Assembly (NCBI GenBank): GCA_030648825.1
Contig: JAUSGU010000005.1
Coordinates: forward strand, 1-8,169
DNA length: 8,169 nt
Source of the DNA: a bacterium
GTDB taxonomy: Bacteria > Patescibacteriota > Minisyncoccia > Phycocordibacterales > UBA6065
Direction of reading: 5' to 3'
In this document: positions 1 to 4,965 of the stretch, in pieces
How the letters are laid out: every line of letters begins with the position of its first letter
How positions within the stretch are numbered: position 1 is the first letter of the stretch
Notes under the pieces: generated by a model
Told to the model about the DNA's origin: nothing
Database searches by the model: none
Seen by the model: only the letters and a program-made list of their open reading frames with translations
Position numbers and translations under genes: made by a program

Positions 1-49
1 CATCGAACGGAATAACCCGTTTTGTTTCTTCAGGCACAGTAGCATTCAT
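1..49 (-). CDS. N-terminus of an unidentified protein, cut by window edge
   Basis: Reading the minus strand from the ATG at 49-47 gives an open frame of 16 codons (MNATVPEETKRVIPFD) that runs off the left edge. A strong Shine-Dalgarno sequence, GGAGG at 62-58, lies 8 nt upstream and decides this start over the out-of-frame ATG at 45-43. Such a clear SD is unusual here, since most other genes in the window have none. Too little protein is visible to name a family. The gene follows a long hairpin-rich leader (50-234), so translation may be controlled by structure. That a gene begins here is fairly well supported; its product is unknown. Confidence 0.6.
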   Translation of the reverse strand, partial: MNATVPEETKRVIPFD

Positions 50-234
50 AGCTATTTCCTCCGAAGCGGCTCCCCTTGAGGGATGCCGATCTGACGTTAA
101 AAGCCTTCTCGTGCGAGAAAGCCTAGACTCAAAGAGCTTCCGTACCAAAGGGTATGGAAAAGTCTGTTTTAGACATTACTCTTATGAGTAGAAAAGTAAA
201 GCACCGAAATTAGTTCTAGTGTCGTCTACGTGTC
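50..234 (-). promoter_or_regulatory. Hairpin-rich 5' leader of the left-edge gene
   Basis: Between a possible -10 box (TATAGT, 246-241 on the minus strand, without a convincing -35) and the ATG at 49 lies about 185 nt with no gene. It contains five simple hairpins: TACTC/GAGTA (177-190), GTCT/AGAC (162-174), TACC/GGTA (143-154), a 9-bp stem with one G-U pair (103-122), and an 8-bp stem with a one-base bulge (67-88). The last sits directly before the SD. An alternative pairing, CCG cTT CGG (61-69), would reach into the SD. This resembles a cis-regulatory leader or a structured RNA. I do not recognise a known riboswitch, tmRNA, SRP or RNase P RNA. The transcription start is inferred. Confidence 0.35.
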
Positions 235-292
235 CGCCCTACTATACGACATCAGAACTCTTTTAAGTAATACAGACTTTGGTCTCAATATT

Positions 293-332
293 AAATAAAA
301 CAAAACCCGCGCTCTTTCGAGACGCGGGGTTT
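293..332 (-). terminator. Rho-independent terminator of the 138-residue gene
   Basis: On the minus strand a CCCGCG/CGCGGG stem (306-311 with 323-328) continues, after one bulged base, into CTC-GAAA-GAG, giving a 9-bp hairpin with a GNRA loop. The U-rich tail TTTTGTTTTA follows immediately (305-296). It lies 43 nt beyond the stop codon at 375-377, the right place to end that transcript. Confidence 0.85.
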
Positions 333-374
333 GATGATTGAATGTTGCCGACATCCAACCACCAGCGGGCAGGA

Positions 375-791
375 CTACTGATTTTCGGGGATGGTGAGAA
401 AACGCCATCCGCGACCGTAGGACATTTCGCGGTCATCGACCTCGATCCAGCTTTCGGAGCCATGCTCGTCGATAGTGACCGAGCAGAGGGTGCCGTTGGC
501 GTCCGTGACGAGGGTTTTGAGACCTCCGTTACGCTTGTCCCGGGGAGTGTTCGCTCCCCAGTTGATGAGGTCTTGGATCGGCGCCATCTTCTTGCGGCGA
601 GCCTGCATGTAGGCGACCACCTCTTTGCCCTTCATCGTGTTCGGGATCTCGACGATCTCCGTCCGCGGTGAGAGCGCTCCCGTGAGCGAGGGGAACCGGC
701 CTTCATTGATGTTATTCCAGTTGACCCGCTCATAACCACCGGCGTTGATGAGCTTGACCCAGGATGCGATTTCTTTAGTAGCAGTATTCAT
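375..791 (-). CDS. Conserved-looking protein of unknown function, 138 aa
   Basis: I do not recognise the family. The protein is soluble-looking, with no signal peptide or membrane segment. It is charged, has five tryptophans, and has a basic stretch (QARRKKM) near residues 63-69. It forms a monocistronic unit: a consensus promoter at 907-936, a leader of about 108 nt, no clear Shine-Dalgarno before the ATG at 791-789, and a terminator 43 nt after the stop. Codon use is extreme. All 10 Ile codons are ATC and all 8 Leu codons are CTC, whereas neighbours such as ftsZ mix ATA, ATT, TTG and CTG freely. The gene is also visibly richer in G+C. This fits either strong expression with codon selection or recent transfer. 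The overlapping plus-strand frame at 342-671 looks like a shadow. Confidence 0.8.
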   Translation of the reverse strand: MNTATKEIASWVKLINAGGYERVNWNNINEGRFPSLTGALSPRTEIVEIPNTMKGKEVVAYMQARRKKMAPIQDLINWGANTPRDKRNGGLKTLVTDANGTLCSVTIDEHGSESWIEVDDREMSYGRGWRFLTIPENQ

Positions 792-906
792 GTTTGATTG
801 ATTGACAGTCTAAGGATCTTTCAGAACCAGCATGCGCTGATTTACCGAACTGACCCCTGTTTCTGCCAACCAATCTATCCTACTTTCAATGTTCTATACT
901 TCTTGT

Positions 907-936
907 ATTATACACCTAAACACCCTAACTTGTCAA
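907..936 (-). promoter_or_regulatory. Consensus sigma-70 promoter of the 138-residue gene
   Basis: On the minus strand TTGACA (936-931) and TATAAT (912-907) both match consensus exactly, with an 18-bp spacer. Transcription would start near 900, leaving a leader of about 108 nt before the ATG at 791. The -35 box is embedded in CTTGACAAG, which recurs in the promoter at 4618-4647. Confidence 0.85.
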
Positions 937-986
937 GCTTTTCGTAGGTACACTCTAGAATAAGGCTCTAAACAAAGCTTTTATGG

Positions 987-1105
987 AAGCGAAAGGAAGA
1001 GTGGATCGAGAAAATGGAACCTGACGAGCGACGGCGAGGAAGCTTAGTAAATTTTCTAGCAGGAAAATTTACGTCCATTTTCGAGAGACACTCTTCCTTT
1101 CGCTT
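987..1105. repeat. Fold-back element A (long imperfect inverted repeat)
   Basis: A perfect 17-bp inverted repeat, 987-1003 with 1089-1105 (contains GCGAAAGGAAGAGTG), is followed after a 6x6 internal loop by a 9-bp stem (1010-1018 with 1074-1082). At its apex is an independent 10-bp hairpin with a 6-nt loop (1047-1056 with 1063-1072). The remaining apical segment carries GAGCGACGGCGAGG (1026-1039). The whole element folds on either strand. It lies downstream of pth on the minus strand and could end or stabilise that transcript, but no strong U-tract follows. It resembles element C at 7999-8111. It could be a small non-coding mobile repeat, a structured RNA, or both. Confidence 0.8.
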
Positions 1106-1143
1106 TTCGAGAATGCTGTTTCTGCCGATTTTATTTATTTATT

Positions 1144-1767
1144 TTAGAGAGTATTACACTCACTCATAGCCTTTTCCGGAGACTCGCCGACAGCCATTTC
1201 CAGACAATCCACCACTTTTTTTATGACTTTTTTCATTTCATCCGCTTCTTTGTCTTTGAATTCTGCGACAATAAAATTGTCCGTAATAGTATCGTGATCC
1301 GGCTTCTTTAGAGCGCCTGAAGCTTTGGCTGGCGTAATACCGATTCTCACACGAAAAAAAGCCTGCGTGCCGACTGCCTTTATGACTGACTCCACTCCTT
1401 TGTGTCCTCCGGAACTCTTGCCCCAAGACATCTTTGCGCGACCGAGAGGAATATCTAGATCGTCATGGACAACAATCAGATCGGGAAAAGCTTTTATTGT
1501 TTTTCCGGCGGGATTTTTTATTTTTTTTGCAACCTTTGCGAACTTCCCTACCGCCAGTCCAGATTTATTCATAAAAGTCTCTGGCAAAACGAGAGTCACT
1601 TTTGTCTTGCCCGCTTTTCCATTCGTAACGAGCGCTTGCTTTTTTTTATCAAACTCAAAATCGTCAAAGCTCATCTTGTCCGCGAACTTCATCACAGCCT
1701 CACGACCGGAATTATGTCGCGTGCCTATATATTCTTCTCCTGGATTTCCCATGCCAATGATTATCAT
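1144..1767 (-). CDS. pth: Peptidyl-tRNA hydrolase
   Basis: This cytosolic esterase removes the peptide from peptidyl-tRNAs that drop off ribosomes, recycling the tRNA. The 207-residue protein is close to the usual size (about 190). Diagnostic motifs are present: GMGNPGEEYIGTRHNSG (5-21, with catalytic His18 and Asn8), PETFMNKSG (62-70, Asn67), HDDLDIPLG (101-109, Asp102) and SSGGHKGVES. In E. coli Pth the last motif carries Asn114; here that position is Lys123, a substitution I believe occurs in other bacterial Pths. A short insertion (KNPAGKTIKAF, about 84-94) precedes the HDDLD strand. The start is supported by the conserved N-terminus beginning at the first Met. No Shine-Dalgarno is visible, and the promoter would yield an essentially leaderless mRNA. 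It is divergent from lepB. Confidence 0.96.
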   Translation of the reverse strand: MIIIGMGNPGEEYIGTRHNSGREAVMKFADKMSFDDFEFDKKKQALVTNGKAGKTKVTLVLPETFMNKSGLAVGKFAKVAKKIKNPAGKTIKAFPDLIVVHDDLDIPLGRAKMSWGKSSGGHKGVESVIKAVGTQAFFRVRIGITPAKASGALKKPDHDTITDNFIVAEFKDKEADEMKKVIKKVVDCLEMAVGESPEKAMSECNTL

Positions 1768-1773
1768 AAAAAC

Positions 1774-1803
1774 ATCATCGCACGGAAAAATCTATTGTGT
1801 CAA
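1774..1803 (-). promoter_or_regulatory. pth promoter, probably leaderless
   Basis: On the minus strand TTGACA (1803-1798, perfect) is followed after 18 bp by GATGAT (1779-1774, 4 of 6 matches). Only 6 nt separate the -10 box from the ATG at 1767-1765, so transcription should begin at or next to the start codon. No Shine-Dalgarno sequence is present, which agrees. Its -35 overlaps that of the lepB promoter. Confidence 0.6.
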
Positions 1804-1824
1804 TGCCACTATCGGCACTATACT
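1795..1824 (+). promoter_or_regulatory. lepB promoter, probably leaderless
   Basis: TTGTGT (1795-1800) and TATACT (1819-1824, 5 of 6 matches) are separated by 18 bp, and the lepB ATG begins 6 nt after the -10 box. The predicted transcript therefore starts at the AUG. The -35 shares bases 1798-1800 with the divergent pth -35. Confidence 0.6.
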
Positions 1825-1830
1825 GGGTCT

Positions 1831-2388
1831 ATGAAAAATGGTTCTTTTTGGAAAGAGATTGTCTATTACATCATCTTTGCTTTGCTCATCGTCATACCCA
1901 TCCGCGTATGGATTGCCCAACCTTTCATAGTAAACGGCTCTTCCATGGACTCCACATTTCTGGATGGAGAATATCTCATAGTTGACGAGCTCTCTTATCG
2001 TTTCCGTGAACCGGAACGTGGCGCTGTGCTCATATTCAAATACCCCGAAGATCCGAGCAAGTATTTCATAAAACGTCTCATAGGATTGCCGGGTGAAACC
2101 ATAGATATAAAGAGCGATATGGTTACTATCACAAACGAGAAAAATCCTCTGGGAATAGTTTTGAACGAGCCTTATATCTATTCTCGATCGCTGGGAGACG
2201 GTCGCATAACGCTGGATTCGGATGAATATTTTGTCATGGGAGACAACAGAATGGTTTCATCCGATTCGCGCGTGTGGGGACCTCTGCCGAAATCCGATTT
2301 GGTGGGCAGACCGTTCATACGTCTCCTGCCCATAACGAAAATCGATTTTTTCCCAGGCGCGGTAGCCAGCTCCACCATAGAAAAATAA
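1831..2388 (+). CDS. lepB: Type I signal peptidase
   Basis: This membrane-bound Ser/Lys protease cleaves signal peptides from exported preproteins on the outer face of the membrane. The start at 1831 is chosen because the protein then begins with a short charged N-terminus and one membrane helix (about residues 9-28), normal for the family, and because a promoter ends 6 nt upstream. The frame is open further upstream (from 1465) but there it runs antisense through pth. Box B, NGSSMDSTF (35-43), carries the nucleophile Ser38. Box D, FIKRLIGLPGE (79-89), carries the general base Lys81. Box E, GDNRMVSSDSRVWGPL (137-152), is intact. At 185 residues it is a compact enzyme. It lies 23 bp upstream of the HisRS-like gene, probably in the same transcript. 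The beta-barrel protein encoded downstream has a signal peptide it could process. Confidence 0.95.
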   Translation: MKNGSFWKEIVYYIIFALLIVIPIRVWIAQPFIVNGSSMDSTFLDGEYLIVDELSYRFREPERGAVLIFKYPEDPSKYFIKRLIGLPGETIDIKSDMVTITNEKNPLGIVLNEPYIYSRSLGDGRITLDSDEYFVMGDNRMVSSDSRVWGPLPKSDLVGRPFIRLLPITKIDFFPGAVASSTIEK

Positions 2389-2411
2389 CAGAAAAATAAC
2401 TTTTTACATCC

Positions 2412-3683
2412 ATGAAATTTAAAATCAGAAAAATAAAAAAAACCGGCAAACCATCCGCCAAATCAGGAGCCAAAAAAATAGAACATCCGAAATACGTCTC
2501 TTATGAGAATTTGAATCAGGTCGGAAAAACAGCTCTTTTTTATGGTTTTACTCCCCTAGCCTCTCTGCACATCCATCAAAGCGACAGCACAGAAGCCAAA
2601 AAAATATCCGAAGGCGAGATCGTCGTTGATCACGACAATCACACAGAAGGCGCGAGCGTGCGTCTGGAGGAAAAAATCGCTATCTTACGGCTATATGAGA
2701 GAGAGAGGATGTGGACTCTATCACAACCTATCCTCTTTTATTACAAAAAACCTTTCGTGGGCGACAGACGGAAACCGAATCCGCGAGAGTCTCATCATGG
2801 ACTGGAAATCATAGGCGCGGAAAAATCAATCGCGGAAGCCATTCTCATTCAAACATCTCTATCCATATTGCACTCTGCCGGCAAAACCGATTTACATGTG
2901 GAAATAAACTCCATAGGCGACAAAGAATCTCTCGCCAGATTTACGCGCGAAATCATCGCCTATTACAGAAAACACATAAACGATCTGCCCGCCAAATGTC
3001 GCGAAACAATGAAGCATGATGTTTTCAGTCTGCTCGGTTGCGATCATGAGGCTTGCAAGAAATTGGCAAACGAATGTCCGAAAGCCATCAATTTTTTGTC
3101 GGAAGAGTCGCGCCAGCATTTCAAAGAAATTTTGGAATATCTGGAAATGTTGGAAATTCCTTACAATATAAACAACACTTTAGTTGCCAACCGTAATTAT
3201 TGCAGTGAGACTATTTTTGAAATCCGTCACGATAATCCGTCTGCCCACCCTCTGGCCATAGGCATCAGATACGATACACTCGCCCGCCGTTTGGGACACA
3301 AGAAAGATTTGCCGGCCATCGGCGTCTCTCTCTGTTTGGAAAAGACCGGACGAAAAAATGAGACCTTGAAAATGTCTGCCATAGCAAAGATTTTAAATCC
3401 GCAGATTTGCTTTATGCAATTGGGTTTTGAGGCGAAATTGAAGAGCTTGCGCGTCATAGAAACTTTCCGAGTGGCCGATATTCCCGTCATTCAATCGCTG
3501 GCCAAAGACAAAATGGCCGGCCAAGTCGGCATGGCCGAAAAAAATCACACACCTATCGTCGTCATCATGGGTAAAAAAGAAGCCATGGAAGATTCCGTCA
3601 TCATCCGCGACTCGGCCACGCGCTCCCAAGAAACCGTTCTGGTCACGGACATCGCCTCCTATTTGAAAAAATATAAAGTCTAG
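2412..3683 (+). CDS. Histidyl-tRNA-synthetase-like protein with degenerate active site
   Basis: The 423-residue protein has HisRS layout: a class II core, the HisRS insertion region, and a C-terminal anticodon-binding-like domain (about 329-423), after a basic N-terminal extension (1-25). The diagnostic catalytic motifs are altered. Motif 2 FRxERP reads FYYKKP (109-114), losing the invariant Arg and Glu. The His-A motif LVRGLDYYxxTVFE reads LVANRNYCSETIFE (247-260), losing the catalytic Arg (E. coli Arg259 becomes Ala249). Motif 3 reads GVSLCLEKTG (304-313), with Lys in place of Arg. The His-B-like motif survives partly as GIRYD (284-288). Loss of all three Arg positions argues against normal histidine activation. 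It could be a regulatory or RNA-binding paralog, comparable in principle to HisZ, which usually lacks the C-terminal domain, or a divergent enzyme. No Shine-Dalgarno is evident. The gene probably shares the lepB transcript. Confidence 0.85.
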   Translation: MKFKIRKIKKTGKPSAKSGAKKIEHPKYVSYENLNQVGKTALFYGFTPLASLHIHQSDSTEAKKISEGEIVVDHDNHTEGASVRLEEKIAILRLYERERMWTLSQPILFYYKKPFVGDRRKPNPRESHHGLEIIGAEKSIAEAILIQTSLSILHSAGKTDLHVEINSIGDKESLARFTREIIAYYRKHINDLPAKCRETMKHDVFSLLGCDHEACKKLANECPKAINFLSEESRQHFKEILEYLEMLEIPYNINNTLVANRNYCSETIFEIRHDNPSAHPLAIGIRYDTLARRLGHKKDLPAIGVSLCLEKTGRKNETLKMSAIAKILNPQICFMQLGFEAKLKSLRVIETFRVADIPVIQSLAKDKMAGQVGMAEKNHTPIVVIMGKKEAMEDSVIIRDSATRSQETVLVTDIASYLKKYKV

Positions 3684-3731
3684 AAAAACAAAAGACCCTC
3701 CTACTTCTCCTTTCGGATTTTCAGAGGGTCT
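3684..3731 (-). terminator. Terminator of the beta-barrel cassette
   Basis: AGACCCTC (3693-3700) pairs with GAGGGTCT (3724-3731). An inner TCC-GAAA-GGA hairpin sits inside the loop. On the minus strand the stem is followed directly by TTTGTTTTTC (3692-3683), so it terminates the minus-strand transcript from 4545. On the plus strand no U-tract follows, so it is at best a weak end for the HisRS-like gene, whose stop codon is immediately to the left. The tail resembles that of the terminator at 293-332. Confidence 0.75.
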
Positions 3732-3834
3732 GAGATTCAAAGCGACAAGATTTCCAAAATCAAAATCGCAAAGAATCAGCGAGAGAGAACCTGATAGATG
3801 GCAAGCCACTCGTCCAGGTACTCGAATTCACAGG

Positions 3835-4545
3835 TCAGAAATGCCGCGCGACACTGATTCTGACCATGTCGCTCATTAGATCCTCTCCTATACTGATCTG
3901 AGAGCTGACGCCGTCATAACTGCTCGCCACCGAGGCTCTGGTCATACGGAGTTCCGTGTAGAGATACTCGACTTTTATCCTGTATTTGCGAGAGACAGCA
4001 TACTCCAATCCGGCGCCGAGAGCGTAACCTGTCGCTGATTGTTTGATCTTGCTGTTAATGGTGACGCCGACTCCTCCACCATTCATGTCGGCTGTCGTCT
4101 TGACCGACCCATATGCTCCTCCACCAGTCACATATGGTAGGAACCGGCCAAGGGAGTATCCGAGGCGGAGTCTGTTCGTGTTGAGCCAATTTAACTGTGT
4201 CGTCGTCTTTGACGTGATATTTGGCACGTCCAACTCTTCAACGGGCCGCGTACCTGTTGAATCAGTCGTCTCGCTCCTTGCGACATTCCCCTTTCCCATA
4301 TCGCCTTCCAGCCCGAGCACAAACTTGTTCCGAAATTCATAGTTGTAGCCCAGCTGGGCTCCAAAGAGATTGCCCATGATCTTTATCTGGCCACTCATTT
4401 GATCTCCTCCAAGATTTACAGTCCCCTTTTCTTTCCCTTGGCTGTAGCCCGCGCTTAGCCCCACGTAAACCCCTGACCAATTCGACTCCTGTGCCAGTGC
4501 TGGAACAGCGAACAGTAGCATTATTAGTGCAATATTATTTTTCAT
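3835..4545 (-). CDS. Exported outer-membrane beta-barrel protein (Omp25/OmpA-like barrel)
   Basis: The 236-residue protein begins with a signal peptide: two polar residues after Met-Lys, a hydrophobic core, and an ALA-QE cleavage site after residue 18. The mature protein starts QESNWSGVYVGLSAGYSQG, the pattern typical of Omp25/Omp31-like porins of Alphaproteobacteria. Alternating hydrophobic strands follow, with Gly/aromatic turns (LFGAQLGYNYEF, NRLRLGYSL, ALGAGLEYAV, RIKVEYLYTEL). It ends in Phe (VRISVARHF), the terminal residue recognised by the BAM machinery in diderm bacteria. This is odd because CPR bacteria are thought to lack a classical outer membrane. Lys codons favour AAG and Gly codons often use GGG or GGA, unlike neighbouring genes. 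It also has an SD-like AGAAGG close to its ATG. Own promoter, operator and terminator suggest an acquired cassette. A metagenome assembly chimera is a less interesting alternative. Confidence 0.85.
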   Translation of the reverse strand: MKNNIALIMLLFAVPALAQESNWSGVYVGLSAGYSQGKEKGTVNLGGDQMSGQIKIMGNLFGAQLGYNYEFRNKFVLGLEGDMGKGNVARSETTDSTGTRPVEELDVPNITSKTTTQLNWLNTNRLRLGYSLGRFLPYVTGGGAYGSVKTTADMNGGGVGVTINSKIKQSATGYALGAGLEYAVSRKYRIKVEYLYTELRMTRASVASSYDGVSSQISIGEDLMSDMVRISVARHF

Positions 4546-4617
4546 AACCTTCTTTCTTCTTGGTTGTGAAACTTAATCCTCAAGCAAAGAATTCGCCTGG
4601 AACAGTTTTCGTATCTA

Positions 4618-4647
4618 ATCATACTACAAGATACGTCATCTTGTCAA
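4618..4647 (-). promoter_or_regulatory. Strong promoter of the beta-barrel gene
   Basis: On the minus strand a perfect TTGACA (4647-4642) and TATGAT (4623-4618, 5 of 6 matches) are spaced by 18 bp. Transcription would start near 4611, giving a leader of about 65 nt that ends in the purine-rich AGAAGG two bases before the ATG. The -35 context CTTGACAAG matches the promoter at 907-936. Confidence 0.8.
4626..4644. promoter_or_regulatory. Probable operator: 7-bp palindrome inside the promoter
   Basis: ACAAGAT acgtc ATCTTGT is a perfect 7-bp inverted repeat with a 5-bp centre. It fills the promoter spacer and overlaps the -35 box by three bases. This is where a dimeric repressor would exclude RNA polymerase. 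No regulator gene is recognisable in the window. The palindrome also lies only about 30 bp from the divergent rpsU -35 box. Confidence 0.5.
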
Positions 4648-4673
4648 GATATACGCAAATACGATCAAAAAAG

Positions 4674-4702
4674 TTGAGGTTTCTCTAGGCTTGTGATAGG
4701 CT
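4674..4702 (+). promoter_or_regulatory. rpsU promoter, probably leaderless or with a very short leader
   Basis: TTGAGG (4674-4679) is followed after 17 bp by TAGGCT (4697-4702), which is preceded by TGA and so forms an extended -10. The ATG at 4711 is 8 nt beyond the -10, so transcription should start at or within a base or two of it. The -10 itself is weak, so confidence is moderate. Confidence 0.45.
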
Positions 4703-4710
4703 ATCCGTCT

Positions 4711-4965
4711 ATGGCAACAAACGTGGAAGTAATGAGAAACGGCACGGAAAACCCATTGGGTCTCTTGAGACGGTTTACAAAACGCGTCCAAGGTTCGGGT
4801 GTTTTGCCTCGCGTCCGCGGTATTCGTTACTATGAGCGCACTCTCTCTCATTACAAGACAAAGATGAAAACTCTGGAATCTATAAATCATCGCGCAGAAG
4901 TCGCTCGCGACATAAAGCTCGGCAAAATAAATCCTGATCTTCCGCGAGGCAGAGGCAAGAGATAA
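4711..4965 (+). CDS. rpsU: Small ribosomal subunit protein bS21
   Basis: bS21 binds the 30S subunit near the 3' end of 16S rRNA and influences initiation. The core reads NPLGLLRRFTKRVQGSGVLPRVRGIRYYERTL, which matches the family pattern of a basic helix, a turn (xSGVLPRVR), and an aromatic-basic segment before a second helix. With the start at 4711 it has 84 residues, longer than the usual ~70, with a basic tail (PRGRGKR). A GTG at 4693 in the same frame is rejected: it would add six non-conserved residues and lies inside the promoter -10 region. The stop overlaps the ybeY start by one base (TAATG), implying coupled translation. Confidence 0.9.
   Translation: MATNVEVMRNGTENPLGLLRRFTKRVQGSGVLPRVRGIRYYERTLSHYKTKMKTLESINHRAEVARDIKLGKINPDLPRGRGKR

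Larger units (their letters stand above)
792..1143. other. Gene-free stretch: leader, promoter and fold-back element
   Basis: No convincing coding frame is present. From left to right it holds the leader of the 138-residue gene (792-900, including a CAGC/GCTG hairpin near 821-832), its promoter (907-936), an AT-rich stretch, fold-back element A (987-1105), and the 3' end of the pth transcript. That last part, read on the minus strand, begins with short TAAA/TAAAT repeats just past the stop codon. Confidence 0.7.

Noticed and set aside
50..300. tmRNA, SRP RNA, RNase P RNA or tRNA in the left gap
   Set aside because: None of the signature sequences (T-loop GGTTCGA-type, SRP or P4 core motifs, tmRNA ends) could be found on either strand.
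342..671. Plus-strand 109-codon frame opposite the 138-residue gene
   Set aside because: It lies antisense to a gene with a consensus promoter and terminator. It has no promoter or start signal of its own and appears to arise from the G+C-rich third codon positions of the real gene.
857..1126. 11-nt direct repeat CTGTTTCTGCC flanking the 900-1110 region (857-867 and 1116-1126), as possible insertion footprints
   Set aside because: Repeats of this length are expected by chance several times in 8 kb, and they do not abut the ends of fold-back element A.
1465..1830. Upstream extension of the lepB frame to 307 residues
   Set aside because: The added 122 codons are antisense to pth and resemble no LepB N-terminus. 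The promoter at 1795-1824 and the membrane helix fix the start at 1831.
3732..3834. Possible short gene between the terminator and the barrel gene
   Set aside because: No frame with a plausible start or composition; it is best explained as the 3' untranslated region of the barrel transcript.
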